64,000 nucleotides of DNA from CAKZYD01 sp039814715 (GCA_039814715.1 JBCCAR010000003.1:1-64000); one strand, 5' to 3'; positions 7,892-16,968 are shown, counted from the first letter of the stretch. Numbers and translations are program-made. The notes: a model not told the origin generated them from the letters alone.

Positions 7892-8893
7892 TCACAGCTT
7901 GAGCAACTGCTTGCCTTTGTTCTGGCCTGAAAACAGGCGCTGCAGGGTTTTAGGGGCATTTTCAAACCCGCTTTGAATGTCTTCTCGGTATGTGAGGCGG
8001 CCATCTTGAATGAAGGCTGCCAAGCGTCTGCGGATGGCTGGAAATTCTGCTGCCCAGTCGAGCACAATAAAGCCATGCATACTGGCCCTGCGGAACACCA
8101 GGTTGAAATAGTTTTGCGGCCCGGCCGGTAGTGACCCGGTCTCATAGCGGCTAATGCCGCCGCAGATGACAATGCGCGCACCGGTAGCGATCTGGCCGAG
8201 CATGTCGTTTAAAATGCTGCCGCCAACATTGTCGTACACAACGTCAACCCCTTTGGGCGCAAGCTCTTTGAGGCGGCCGCGAATGGCGCCTCCTTTATAA
8301 TCAATGGCCGCGTCATAGCCGACCTCATTGACCAGCCAGGCACATTTATCAGGTCCGCCCGCAATCCCGATGGTTTTGCAGCCAGAGAGTTTTGCAAGTT
8401 GGCCAACGACGGAGCCTGTGGCGCCCGCTGCGCCCGAGACAAGAACCGTATCTCCGGCGACTGGCTTGCCCAGCTTGAACAGGCCGCAATACGCCGTCAG
8501 ACCGGTTGTACCAAGCGGCCCAAGCATGGTCGTTGCTGGCAAGCCGTCCACCGGCCGCTCAAGCGTTGCTGGGTCAAGCGCGGCGTATTCGCGCCAGCCC
8601 GTGAGCCCAACCAATGTTTCTCCAACGCGGTAGTCGCGGTGATTTGATTGAACAATCTCGCCTATCCCAGAGCCGCGCATGACGTCGCCAATTTGCATCG
8701 GCGCCACATAGTCCGCTACATTTTCCATCCACCCCTTTTGAGCGGGGTCAAAACCCAAATGGGTTAGCTTTAAGACAACTTCTCCATCTGCGGCTTGCGG
8801 TATGGGCGTGTCCACCAGCTTAAGGTCATCATCCGCGATGGGGCGGCCGCGCGGGTGTCCATTCAGCAGCCATTGGCGCATCACCTCAGCCAT
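7892..8893 (-). CDS. NADP-dependent MDR-superfamily oxidoreductase (PTGR/CurA-like)
   Basis: A protein of about 333 residues of the zinc-free medium-chain dehydrogenase/reductase branch that includes prostaglandin reductase and CurA. It has the N-terminal GHPRGRP segment, the nucleotide-binding VSGAAGATGSVVGQLAK motif near residue 155, and YDNVGG near 225. These enzymes reduce alpha,beta-unsaturated carbonyl compounds with NADPH. It is the first gene of the leftward operon, and its start faces the glutaminase gene. AAAGGA lies 8 bp before the ATG at 8893 but only 2 bp before the ATG at 8899, so I prefer the former. Its place in the operon suggests enoyl or enone reduction upstream of the thiolase step. 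Confidence 0.85.
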   Translation of the reverse strand: MAEVMRQWLLNGHPRGRPIADDDLKLVDTPIPQAADGEVVLKLTHLGFDPAQKGWMENVADYVAPMQIGDVMRGSGIGEIVQSNHRDYRVGETLVGLTGWREYAALDPATLERPVDGLPATTMLGPLGTTGLTAYCGLFKLGKPVAGDTVLVSGAAGATGSVVGQLAKLSGCKTIGIAGGPDKCAWLVNEVGYDAAIDYKGGAIRGRLKELAPKGVDVVYDNVGGSILNDMLGQIATGARIVICGGISRYETGSLPAGPQNYFNLVFRRASMHGFIVLDWAAEFPAIRRRLAAFIQDGRLTYREDIQSGFENAPKTLQRLFSGQNKGKQLLKL

Positions 8894-8997
8894 GGGCATT
8901 GTCCTTTCTTCTAAGGCGTTGAATGATAAGGTATCGGCGTGGCATAGGCGTTAGCGCCACTGGCCCAATTGATAGCGCTATAAGGAGTGGCAGGGGC

Positions 8998-9921
8998 ATG
9001 GAGTTTCGTGAGGCATTGAGCGCGGTCATGTCGGCAATGGAGCGCGAGCGTGGACGAGGCAAGGTGGCGGACTACATCCCTGCGCTGGCAAAGGTGCCGC
9101 CCAGCCGCTTTGGCTTGGCCGTCCATGGAGCCAGCGGCGAGACGGCTAACTGCGGTGATGCCAACATTCCTTTCTCTATCCAGTCTATATCGAAAGTTTT
9201 CGCCTTAACGCTCGTCATGTCGCAGCGCGACGACGCTCATATCTGGAAACGCGTGTGGCGCGAGCCTTCCGGCACGCCGTTTAACTCGACACTGATGCTC
9301 GAACGCGAAAACGGCATACCGCGAAACCCATTTATCAATGCAGGCGCACTTGTCATCAGTGACATGCTGGTGAGCGATTATGGCCGCCAAGGGGCGATAG
9401 ATGCTCTGCTTGGGTTCATGCAGCAGCTGTGCGGGGCCAGCAATCCGACCATTGATGAAGAGGTGGCGCGTTCTGAGCTGGCAACAGGGCATAAAAACTA
9501 CGGCCTTGCCCATACGCTCAAAAGTTATGGTAATTTGGAAAACAGCGTGGATGAGGTGATGGCGGTCTATTGCCACCAGTGCGCGCTGTCCATGAGTGTC
9601 AAAGAACTCGCTTCAGCGGGGCTTTTCTTGGCAAAAAGCGGTTTTGATACGGCGCGGCAAACCCAAGTTGTGTCCAACGATATTGTGCGCAGGGTCAATG
9701 CCCTCATGCTCACATGTGGGCACTATGACGCAGCTGGTGACTTTGCCTTTCGCGTTGGCCTGCCAGGCAAGAGCGGCGTGGGCGGCGGTATCCTTGCGAT
9801 TATTCCTGATCAAGCCAGCTTGGCCGTCTGGTCTCCTGGCTTAAACGAGTATGGCAACTCGCTTGTTGGAACTTTGGCGCTTGAAAAATTTGTAGACGTG
9901 ACAGACTGCGAAATCCTCTAG
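8998..9921 (+). CDS. glsA: glutaminase A
   Basis: A 307-residue serine-dependent glutaminase with the beta-lactamase-like fold, the usual length for GlsA2-type enzymes (about 308). The catalytic SxxK is in FSIQSISK (Ser63, Lys66). Other family blocks are NPFINAGALV, YCHQCAL and PGKSGVGGGI. It hydrolyses glutamine to glutamate and ammonia in the cytoplasm. The frame is open further upstream, but AAGGAG at 8982-8987 lies 10 bp before the ATG at 8998, which fixes the start. It is divergent from the MDR operon with about 100 bp between starts and converges on queE, with 11 bp between the two stop codons. Confidence 0.93.
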   Translation: MEFREALSAVMSAMERERGRGKVADYIPALAKVPPSRFGLAVHGASGETANCGDANIPFSIQSISKVFALTLVMSQRDDAHIWKRVWREPSGTPFNSTLMLERENGIPRNPFINAGALVISDMLVSDYGRQGAIDALLGFMQQLCGASNPTIDEEVARSELATGHKNYGLAHTLKSYGNLENSVDEVMAVYCHQCALSMSVKELASAGLFLAKSGFDTARQTQVVSNDIVRRVNALMLTCGHYDAAGDFAFRVGLPGKSGVGGGILAIIPDQASLAVWSPGLNEYGNSLVGTLALEKFVDVTDCEIL

Positions 9922-9932
9922 CCAAAGACCCG

Positions 9933-10577
9933 CTATGCGATTTCCAGGATCTTATGCGTCTGCAGGCTGAGGCGCCATTGCGGGTGATCGAGGCAGTATT
10001 CCACTGCCTCCCGCGTGAAGCGCGTTTGGTCAGGTCCATCCATTGGCTGCAGGAAGAAGTGTTTGAACTCTAAGGTGGAGACTGCGCCAGGGAGCAGGGT
10101 ATCCTGCCGGTAAACGAGTTTAAGCTCATCGCCGCTAGTTTGCACCAAATCTGCGCCCGCTTTTGGGCTCACGCAGATCCAGTCCACACTGCGCGGAACT
10201 TGCAGGGTTCCATTGGTCTCAATAGCGATTTCAAAGCCTTTGTTATGAAGGGCGTCAATCAGCGCCTCATCAAGCTGCAACATCGGTTCCCCGCCCGTGC
10301 AGACGATGTAAGGCCGCGCGTGGGCCTTGTCATGCGCTTGGCTCCAACATTGCCAAGCTGCATCAGCCAGCGCGGCCGCAGTTGAAAATTTGCCGCCGCC
10401 AGGTCCATCTGTACCGATAAAATCTGTATCGCAAAACTGGCAAACCGCAGTCGCGCGGTCGCGTTCTAAACCGCTCCATAGATTGCAGCCCGAAAAGCGG
10501 CAGAATACGGCCCGGCGACCGGTTTGCGCGCCTTCTCCTTGCAGCGTTAGAAACAGCTCTTTGACGGAATAGGTCAT
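9933..10577 (-). CDS. queE: 7-carboxy-7-deazaguanine synthase
   Basis: A 214-residue radical-SAM enzyme of the queuosine pathway, converting 6-carboxy-tetrahydropterin to 7-carboxy-7-deazaguanine. The N-terminus TLQGEGAQTGRRAVFCRFSG is the QueE signature. The iron-sulfur cluster cysteines are in the CNLW and CQFCDTDF segments; the insert between the first and second cysteines is longer than in standard radical-SAM proteins, as is normal for QueE. CTGGEPMLQ is the conserved GGE motif. The start overlaps the queC stop by 4 bp (ATGA), so the two are co-translated. queD is not in the window; queF is at 52.6 kb. Confidence 0.93.
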   Translation of the reverse strand: MTYSVKELFLTLQGEGAQTGRRAVFCRFSGCNLWSGLERDRATAVCQFCDTDFIGTDGPGGGKFSTAAALADAAWQCWSQAHDKAHARPYIVCTGGEPMLQLDEALIDALHNKGFEIAIETNGTLQVPRSVDWICVSPKAGADLVQTSGDELKLVYRQDTLLPGAVSTLEFKHFFLQPMDGPDQTRFTREAVEYCLDHPQWRLSLQTHKILEIA

Positions 10578-11272
10578 TGGTACAGCGTCGGATCGGGCAG
10601 GCCCGCCTGGGCAAAACCTTGTTGGCGCAATAGGCAGCTATCGCAGCGGCCGCAGGCCGCGCCTGTCTCACTTGGGTCGTAACAGCTAATCGTTCGGCTG
10701 TAATCAACGCCTAAGGCCGTCCCACGCTGAATGATTTGCGCTTTGGTTAAATCGATGAGCGGCGTTTGGATGCGGATGCGCGCTGTGCCTTCAACGCCTG
10801 CTTTTGTGGCCAAATTCGCCAATCCTTCAAACGCGGCTACAAATTCTGGCCTGCAATCTGGATAGCCAGAATAGTCAACCGCATTCACGCCAATAAAGAT
10901 GTCTTCGGCCCCAGTGACTTCGGCAAGGCCAAGCGCCATGGAGAGGAAAATCGTGTTGCGAGCAGGGACGTAGGTGATTGGGATGCCGCCCTCTAAATCG
11001 TCAACACTGTCATGCTTGGGAACGCTCATATCGCTGGTTAGGGCTGAGCCGCCAAAGGCGCGCAAGTCCAAATCAATAATCTGGTGGGACGCCAAGCCCA
11101 TAGCGTCTGCAAGTGCCTTCGCAGCGTTGAGCTCGACGCTGTGGCGTTGGCCATAAGCGAAAGAGAGCGCATGGACGTCATAGCCGTCCGCAATGGCCAT
11201 GGCTGCCACTGTGGCGGAGTCGAGGCCGCCGCTGAGTAGCATAACGGCGGGTTTATTCTGCTGAAGTGTCAT
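10574..11272 (-). CDS. queC: 7-cyano-7-deazaguanine synthase
   Basis: A 232-residue ATP-dependent enzyme that turns 7-carboxy-7-deazaguanine into preQ0. The PP-loop SGGLDSAT is at residues 14-21. The C-terminal zinc site is visible as a cysteine cluster (SCYDP, then ACGRCDSC). The length is normal. It is the first gene of the queC-queE pair. The 3' end overlaps queE by 4 bp. The product feeds tRNA queuosine modification together with QueE and, elsewhere in the window, QueF. Confidence 0.94.
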   Translation of the reverse strand: MTLQQNKPAVMLLSGGLDSATVAAMAIADGYDVHALSFAYGQRHSVELNAAKALADAMGLASHQIIDLDLRAFGGSALTSDMSVPKHDSVDDLEGGIPITYVPARNTIFLSMALGLAEVTGAEDIFIGVNAVDYSGYPDCRPEFVAAFEGLANLATKAGVEGTARIRIQTPLIDLTKAQIIQRGTALGVDYSRTISCYDPSETGAACGRCDSCLLRQQGFAQAGLPDPTLYQ

Positions 11273-11334
11273 GTGCTGGCCTTAGCGCACAATACTGGCA
11301 AAACTCAATTGCCAATGCAGCAGGCTGAATCGCT

Positions 11335-11556
11335 CTAGGCGCTTACATCCACCACGCCGCCAGCGCTGCGTTGGCCTTGGCTCGACGTCAAAATGTCTGC
11401 CACAGCGTCAAACATAGCCTTGCGCTGGGCTGCGCCGCGGCGTTCCTTTGAAAAGGTCATGTCATGCAGCGCTTTGAGCGCTTGATCGCCATATTGCTGG
11501 CGCAGGCGCTGGGCCACGAAAGCTGGGTCAATATCGTTGTTATGGCGATTGCGCAT
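11335..11556 (-). CDS. hypothetical small protein
   Basis: A 73-residue helical, basic protein (for example FVAQRLRQQYGDQALKAL) with no signal peptide, membrane segment or domain that I recognise. The frame is open up to 11646, giving other possible starts at 11604 and 11646, none with a clear ribosome binding site. I prefer the ATG at 11556 because upstream residues look less protein-like and enter the small-RNA terminator region. It lies 62 bp upstream of queC on the same strand. Expression is uncertain. Confidence 0.5.
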   Translation of the reverse strand: MRNRHNNDIDPAFVAQRLRQQYGDQALKALHDMTFSKERRGAAQRKAMFDAVADILTSSQGQRSAGGVVDVSA

Positions 11557-11639
11557 GCACCCCGGCGTATCAAGATACTTCTTCAGCGTCCAATCGCATT
11601 TCATTAAAATTGTAGAGACCAAGTAGCGACAAAGAAAAA

Positions 11640-11735
11640 GCCGCACATGAGGAGGTCATGTGCGGCTGAAGGTAGCTGGGTTACCAGCGTGGAAGCAGGC
11701 ATCACTTAAAGGGAAAGTGATGACAGTCATGAATG
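11640..11735 (-). ncRNA. candidate anti-Shine-Dalgarno small RNA (three stem-loops and terminator)
   Basis: Read on the minus strand, this intergenic segment folds into three stem-loops. Stem 1 (11701-11721) is a perfect 7-bp stem with loop UCCCUUU. Stem 2 (11675-11688) is GCUGG/CCAGC with a 4-nt loop. Stem 3 (11640-11666) is a perfect 11-bp stem with loop CCUCC, followed by UUUUUC, so it is also an intrinsic terminator. CCUCC is complementary to the Shine-Dalgarno core. No coding gene is transcribed into it, since the gene on the right runs the other way. Small RNAs with anti-SD loops are known in alphaproteobacteria (alpha-r14/suhB and CcsR families). The 5' end is estimated from the promoter-like sequence and could be 11724-11736. 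Confidence 0.6.
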
Positions 11736-11748
11736 TTAACGAAAATGC

Positions 11749-11763
11749 TTAACAATTGGTTAA
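11749..11763 (-). promoter_or_regulatory. CtrA-type box TTAA-N7-TTAA upstream of the small RNA
   Basis: On the minus strand the site reads TTAACCAATTGTTAA, an exact TTAA-N7-TTAA full site as recognised by the response regulator CtrA. It is followed by GCAT and, 10 bp on, by TAACAT (11738-11733), a possible -10 element, which would put the box over the -35 region and the start near 11725, just before stem 1. The site could equally serve the methyltransferase gene at 11848 on the other strand. Whether CtrA binds is not shown. Confidence 0.45.
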
Positions 11764-11847
11764 GCGGTGAAAGCAGTTAGTGATATTTCCTTAAGAGACT
11801 GCCGCTAAATCCTGTAGTTAAGAGCAGCAACTTGATTGCCTGAAAAA

Positions 11848-12960
11848 ATGACAGAAAAACAATGCGGTATCTGCGGTTCAGGGGATGTTCGCAGCCTGCC
11901 AGCTCCCGCTGGCGGCGCGATGATTTCCGATGGCGCTCTGCTGCCTCAGACCCTTGATAAGCTGCACTGCAACAGCTGCGGATCATTAACCACGTTAAAT
12001 CAATTTACGCTCAACAGTTACCACCGCTCCAACGGGCTGTCGGATTGGGAAAAGGCGCGGCATGAAGACATCGCTGCAGGCCTCAAAACCGTGATACGCG
12101 GCCAGAATACGTCGCAAGATTTGGCTATTTTGGAGGTTGGTGCTGGTAATTTTGCCACGTCAGCCGCATTAAAGCGTCTTTGTCCAGATTACTTGATCAC
12201 AGCGATCGAGCCATATCCGGAAAATGAAAAACGGCCAGATGGTATTACGTGCATTGCTGCAGGCTTGGCAGCCTATGAACCAACATCGATGTTTGATGTC
12301 GTCGTTTCGAATCAAGTGATCGAGCACGTTGATGATCCGCTTACGTTCTTGGAAACCCAGCAGCGCCTTTTAAAACCGGGCGGGCGTATTCTCGTCTGCT
12401 GCCCAGCACAGACCAGCGTCAGCAATGAACTCATGTTTGTCGATCATCTCTGGCATTTCACCGCCGCCGGATTTGCCGCGCTGATCAGCCGTAGCAGAGA
12501 CCTGGCCTTATGCGATGCCTTCCTGGCGCCATGGGACCCGCTAACGCAGGTATTTATCCTGCGCCGCGATGGATGCAGTGGCTTTGCACCCCCGCAAATG
12601 AATATCGATGCGTTATTTGAAGAGCGCAGCCATTTAATGGCATGGTGGAGCGCGCGCGAACGCGCCATTTTAGCGACGCTTGGTCACACCGAGTTAATTT
12701 CCATTTTTGGTGCAGGGGAGCTTACACAGCTTTTGCGGGCCTACATGCCGGGCTTATATGACAGGGTTCAGCATCTGGTCGTCACGCAGCGTGACGGGTG
12801 CCGGCAGTTTGAAGAGCCGATCATCTTGCTTCAAGAAGCGCTCGATACGGATGACAAGATGCTCATAGGCGTGCGGCCCCAGGCCCATGATAAGGTACGT
12901 GAAATGCTTTTACATCAAGGGGTTGTGCCCAGCAGGATCATTGATCTTTACAGTCATTAA
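11848..12960 (+). CDS. zinc-finger class I methyltransferase (sugar C-methyltransferase-like)
   Basis: A 370-residue protein in three parts. The N-terminus has two CxxC pairs (Cys6/Cys9 and Cys41/Cys44), a putative zinc site. The middle is a SAM-dependent core with motif I ILEVGAGNF near residue 98 and SNQVIEHVDDP, LLKPGGRILV further on. The C-terminal domain has ISIFGAGELTQLL, a Rossmann-like turn. This arrangement resembles deoxysugar C-methyltransferases (Methyltransf_13, 11/23, 14 domains), but no sugar pathway genes are nearby. The start is ATG 11848; a TTG 12 bp upstream is possible. It is a single-gene unit between the small-RNA region and cysG. Confidence 0.75.
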   Translation: MTEKQCGICGSGDVRSLPAPAGGAMISDGALLPQTLDKLHCNSCGSLTTLNQFTLNSYHRSNGLSDWEKARHEDIAAGLKTVIRGQNTSQDLAILEVGAGNFATSAALKRLCPDYLITAIEPYPENEKRPDGITCIAAGLAAYEPTSMFDVVVSNQVIEHVDDPLTFLETQQRLLKPGGRILVCCPAQTSVSNELMFVDHLWHFTAAGFAALISRSRDLALCDAFLAPWDPLTQVFILRRDGCSGFAPPQMNIDALFEERSHLMAWWSARERAILATLGHTELISIFGAGELTQLLRAYMPGLYDRVQHLVVTQRDGCRQFEEPIILLQEALDTDDKMLIGVRPQAHDKVREMLLHQGVVPSRIIDLYSH

Positions 12961-13080
12961 GAGCTTGTTGAGCGCAAGCCCTAGAAAAACTTAGCGCACC
13001 CAAATTTATCCTCGTTTGTCTCCAAGCCGTCATCGCCCCATTTCCTATCGTGACGATAAATGCGATGAGGACAAGCGGGA

Positions 13081-14487
13081 ATGCGCTATTATCCAGCCTT
13101 CGTAGACATGCAAGGACAGCGTGTTGTCTTTCTTGGCGGGAGCGGCGAGCTCGCCAATAAGCTGCGTTTGCTAAGCAAGACGCCTGCCCAATTGGACGTC
13201 TATGCCGACATAGTTGAGCCAGAACTTGAGGCTGCTTTAGAGGGCATTCAAGCACAGTGGATACAGCGCGCGGCGACTTTGGGTGACCTTGATGGCGCGC
13301 GCTTTATATATATTGCTGCTGAAGATGAACGAGAACGAAATGCCCTTGTCGCGCTGGCACGCCAGTCCAGCGCGCTGGTGAATGTCGTGGACGTGACCGA
13401 GGCCTGCGACTTTATTACGCCAGCCTTGGTCGAGCGCGCACCGCTCACAATCGCAATTTCTTCGGATGCCGCTGCGCCAGCTTTATCGCGCCATGTTAAG
13501 GGTGTGCTCGAACAGCTTTTGCCCGCAAAACTGGGTGATCTCGGCGCGTTGATTGAGGGTGCCCGTTTAAAGCTAAAGGCGGCCTTTCCAAATACGGATG
13601 ATCGGCGGCGGTTTTTAGACAAGCTTATCAAAGGCGCGCTTGGCCCAATAGACACCCAGCAAGCGCTGGGTGAAGCGATTGATGCGCAAGCTGCGGCGGC
13701 GGTTCAAACGGGCCGGATTGCCATCGTTGGCGCTGGCCCAGGCGATCCGGAACTGCTTACGCTGAAGGCGCATCGCTACCTTCAAGACGCAGATGTGATT
13801 GTGCATGATAAACTCGTATCAGATGATATTTTGGATTTGGCGCGCCGGGACGCGGAGCGCATCTATGTCGGCAAATCGCGCGCCAATCACAGCATGCAGC
13901 AAGCTGATATCAGCCAGCTTCTGGTCACGCTCGCGCGGCAAGGCAAATTTGTCGTCCGGCTTAAAGGCGGCGACCCCTTCATCTTTGGCCGCGGCGGGGA
14001 AGAATTAGATGTCGCCACAGCGGCGGGCGTTGAAACAGAGGTAGTGCCTGGTATCTCTGCCGCACTTGGCTGCGCGGCGAGCAGCGGCATTCCGCTGACC
14101 CATAGGGATCATGCGTCTGCTGTGAGCTTTGTCGCAGGCCAGCGCAAAGACTTAGCGCGGCAGGACTGGAGCGGTCTGGCAGGGCCTGGCAGAACTTTGG
14201 TGGTGTATATGGGCCTAGCCTCGGCGACAGATATTTCCGCCAAGTTGCAAGCTAAAGGCGTCGCTGGGGACATGCCGGTTGCTATTTTAGAGAACGGAAC
14301 ACGCAGCGATAGCCGGACCGTGCATACGGATGTCGACGCCATGGCCGGCGAGATTGACGCACACGGTATTAAAAGCCCCGCACTGCTGGTGATCGGGGAC
14401 GTGGCCGCGCGCGATCGCGCTGCTCGTTTGAATGACCTTTTGGCGGATGTGGTGCCGCTGCAATCGCTTGCGGGAGGGGCATCATGA
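13081..14487 (+). CDS. cysG: siroheme synthase (fused CysG)
   Basis: A 468-residue trifunctional enzyme that makes siroheme for sulfite reductase. The N-terminal 150 residues are the precorrin-2 dehydrogenase/ferrochelatase module with nucleotide loop GGSGELANK and TEACDFITP. After a linker, the uroporphyrinogen-III C-methyltransferase module begins near residue 213 (IVGAGPGDPELLTLKA), with RLKGGDPFIFGRGGEE and VVPGISAA blocks. The length matches CysG. The ATG follows GAGGACAAGCGGGA. It overlaps the next gene by 4 bp and opens a five-gene sulfate-assimilation operon running to 17712. Confidence 0.94.
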   Translation: MRYYPAFVDMQGQRVVFLGGSGELANKLRLLSKTPAQLDVYADIVEPELEAALEGIQAQWIQRAATLGDLDGARFIYIAAEDERERNALVALARQSSALVNVVDVTEACDFITPALVERAPLTIAISSDAAAPALSRHVKGVLEQLLPAKLGDLGALIEGARLKLKAAFPNTDDRRRFLDKLIKGALGPIDTQQALGEAIDAQAAAAVQTGRIAIVGAGPGDPELLTLKAHRYLQDADVIVHDKLVSDDILDLARRDAERIYVGKSRANHSMQQADISQLLVTLARQGKFVVRLKGGDPFIFGRGGEELDVATAAGVETEVVPGISAALGCAASSGIPLTHRDHASAVSFVAGQRKDLARQDWSGLAGPGRTLVVYMGLASATDISAKLQAKGVAGDMPVAILENGTRSDSRTVHTDVDAMAGEIDAHGIKSPALLVIGDVAARDRAARLNDLLADVVPLQSLAGGAS

Positions 14488-14807
14488 GCACGGGAAAGAT
14501 ACTGACAGGCAATTTGCTGCTCACGGGTGATGTGGTCTTTTTAACGCCGGCTGGCGAGTGGTCCGTTCGTGCAGACGAGGCCCGCTTTGCAGTACGCCAG
14601 GTTGATATTGCGGCGCTTGAATTGGCTGAAAAGGAAGCCGTTGCCGCCAACATAGTCGTGTCGACGGAAATCATTGACGCGCAGAAGACGGCACAAGGGG
14701 TTTGGCCCACGCGCAACCGCGAACAAATCCGCGCCAAAGGCCCAACCACACACCTGCAATTCGGCCATCAGGCCCGCTTTGATTTATCGGCTTTTGAAGG
14801 AGCCTGA
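14484..14807 (+). CDS. DUF2849 family protein
   Basis: A 107-residue cytoplasmic protein of the DUF2849 family, recognised by its N-terminal GNLLLTGDVVFL and GEWS segments and its constant position between cysG and cysI in alphaproteobacteria. Its function is not established; the linkage points to siroheme or sulfite-reductase assembly. The ATG lies within the cysG stop (ATGA overlap), and cysI begins 3 bp after its stop, so all three are co-translated. Confidence 0.85.
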   Translation: MSTGKILTGNLLLTGDVVFLTPAGEWSVRADEARFAVRQVDIAALELAEKEAVAANIVVSTEIIDAQKTAQGVWPTRNREQIRAKGPTTHLQFGHQARFDLSAFEGA

Positions 14808-14810
14808 CCC

Positions 14811-16466
14811 ATGTATCAGTACGACACCTATGATAAACAAGCCGTGCGTGAACGCGCGGCTGATTTTCGCGATCAAGTTGAGCGACGCATTGCGGGTAAG
14901 CTGAGCGAAGATGAGTTCAAGCCGCTACGCCTGCAGAACGGCCTCTATCTTCAGCTCCACGCCTATATGCTGCGTGTGGCAATCCCCTATGGCGTGTTGT
15001 CTTCAAAACAAATGCGCAAGTTGGCGCATATCGCGCGCACCTACGACAAAGATTATGGGCATTTCACAACGCGCCAGAACATCCAGTATAACTGGGTCAA
15101 ATTGGCCGATGCGCCAGACATCCTGGACGAATTAGCCTCCGTTGAGATGCATGCCATTCAAACCTCCGGCAACTGCATTCGCAATATCTCATCGGACCAA
15201 TTCGCAGGCGTGGCGGCGGATGAAGTGGAAGACCCGCGCCCATGGTGTGAATTGCTGCGCCAATGGTCGACGTTTCATCCCGAATTTGCCTTTTTGCCGC
15301 GCAAATTTAAAATCGCTGTCAACGCGAGCCCCGCAGACCGGGTCGGTGTGAAGCTGCACGATATCGGCATCACCATCACGCACGGCGAGGATGGCGAGCG
15401 CCGCTTTTCGGTCTATGCGGGCGGCGGGCAGGGGCGCACGCCGATGATTGGCAAGCTCATGCGCGAGGATGTGGGCGAGGCACACCTGCTAAGCTATCTC
15501 GAAGCCATTTTGCGGGTCTATAACCGCTATGGACGCCGCGATAATAAATACAAAGCGCGCATCAAAATCTTAGTCCATGAAATGGGCGCGGATGCGTTTC
15601 GCGACGACGTTGAGGCGGAATGGCAGAAAATTGAGGGTGGTCCGGTTGATGCGGACATTCGCGAATTCTTGCGCATTGAGCAATATTTTGCGCCGCCGAA
15701 ATATGATGCAGATGCCCCGTCCGACGTGGCCCAGTCCGCTCAGCGTGCATCCCATGATGCTGCCTATGCCGCTTGGCTGCGCAACAATAGCTTTGAGCAT
15801 AAAATACCGGGCTATAAAGCCGTCACCATTTCCTTAAAGCCGCATGATGGTATCGCTGGCGACGCAACCTCCGCGCAAATGGATGCGGTCGCGGACTTTG
15901 CTGACAATTTCGGCTTTGGCGAAGTGCGCGTCACCCATGCGCAAAACCTGGTGCTGCCTGATGTGGCAGAAGGGGATTTGCCTGCGCTCTATGATGCGCT
16001 CAAAGCGCATTCTTTAGCGTCGGCCAATCAAGGTTTATTAACGGATATGATCGTGTGCCCGGGGCTTGACTATTGCGCTTTGGCCAATGCGCGCTCTATT
16101 CCCATTTCGCAAAAGATTGCCAAGCGCTTTGATGATTTGGGCCGCCTTGAAGATATTGGCGAGGTAAAGCTGAAAATCTCTGGCTGCATCAATGCTTGCG
16201 GGCATCACCATGCTGGCCATATTGGCATTCTCGGCGTTGATCGGAAAGGCACCGAAAACTATCAAATCTTGCTCGGTGGGTCGGCGGAGGAAGACACCTC
16301 CCTGGCGCAAATCATCGGGCGCGGGTTTGATGAAGATGGCACAGTCGATGCGATAGAAACCATCATCGACGTTTACAAAGACAAGCGCGGCGATGAGGAA
16401 ACCTTCCTTGATACATATCGCCGCATAGGCATGCAGCCCTTTAAGGAGGCGGTCTATGGCGCATAA
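14811..16466 (+). CDS. cysI: sulfite reductase hemoprotein (siroheme/4Fe-4S)
   Basis: A 551-residue nitrite/sulfite reductase family hemoprotein, reducing sulfite to sulfide with six electrons. The N-terminal half contains the substrate-side GHFTTRQNIQ motif near residue 84 and SGNCIRNIS near 120. The C-terminal siroheme/4Fe-4S ligands are in CPGLDYCALA and KISGCINACGHH, giving the C-x5-C and C-x3-C pattern. No flavoprotein subunit (CysJ) is encoded nearby, so the electron donor may be ferredoxin or another reductase. An AAGGAG precedes the ATG. The 3' end overlaps the DUF934 gene by 11 bp. Confidence 0.93.
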   Translation: MYQYDTYDKQAVRERAADFRDQVERRIAGKLSEDEFKPLRLQNGLYLQLHAYMLRVAIPYGVLSSKQMRKLAHIARTYDKDYGHFTTRQNIQYNWVKLADAPDILDELASVEMHAIQTSGNCIRNISSDQFAGVAADEVEDPRPWCELLRQWSTFHPEFAFLPRKFKIAVNASPADRVGVKLHDIGITITHGEDGERRFSVYAGGGQGRTPMIGKLMREDVGEAHLLSYLEAILRVYNRYGRRDNKYKARIKILVHEMGADAFRDDVEAEWQKIEGGPVDADIREFLRIEQYFAPPKYDADAPSDVAQSAQRASHDAAYAAWLRNNSFEHKIPGYKAVTISLKPHDGIAGDATSAQMDAVADFADNFGFGEVRVTHAQNLVLPDVAEGDLPALYDALKAHSLASANQGLLTDMIVCPGLDYCALANARSIPISQKIAKRFDDLGRLEDIGEVKLKISGCINACGHHHAGHIGILGVDRKGTENYQILLGGSAEEDTSLAQIIGRGFDEDGTVDAIETIIDVYKDKRGDEETFLDTYRRIGMQPFKEAVYGA

Positions 16467-16965
16467 TATTGAATTTCGGCCTGTCACGCCCGCTGATTGG
16501 ACCTTTCAAAACGAAATTGAGGGCGCTGCGAAGGCGGCATTTCCGGTAATCGCCGCCGATCAAATCGAGCGGTTTTTAGAGCGCAATGATATAGCCGCTC
16601 AGGCCCTTGGCGTGCGCTTGTCGCCCGGCACTAAAGTCGAAGAGCTGGCCAGCCGTCTTGACCAGATCGCGCTCATTGATGTGGATTTCCCAGCCTATAC
16701 TGATGGGCGGGGCTATTCACAGGCACGCGTTCTGCGCGAGCATATGGGGTTTCAAGGCGAGCTGCGCGCCATTGGCGATGTGCTCATCGACCAGCTGAGG
16801 TTCATGCAGCGCTGCGGTTTTGACGTTGCTGTCCTCGCCGATCATGTCGATCCATCCGATGCGCAGGCCGCGCTTGAACGCTACGGCGTTTGGTATCAGC
16901 CCGCCGCCGATGATCACCCCCCAGCGCATAGATTGCGCCGTTTCGTTCCCAATTGGGAGATTTAG
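16456..16965 (+). CDS. DUF934 family protein
   Basis: A 169-residue protein of the DUF934 family, identified by IALIDVDFPAYTDGRGYSQA and LREHMGFQGELRAIGDV. It is regularly encoded between cysI and cysH in proteobacteria and is sometimes called an oxidoreductase accessory, but no reaction is proven. It overlaps cysI by 11 bp, with an AAGGAG in the cysI tail as ribosome site, and is followed by cysH after 3 bp. Confidence 0.88.
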   Translation: MAHNIEFRPVTPADWTFQNEIEGAAKAAFPVIAADQIERFLERNDIAAQALGVRLSPGTKVEELASRLDQIALIDVDFPAYTDGRGYSQARVLREHMGFQGELRAIGDVLIDQLRFMQRCGFDVAVLADHVDPSDAQAALERYGVWYQPAADDHPPAHRLRRFVPNWEI

Positions 16966-16968
16966 GTC

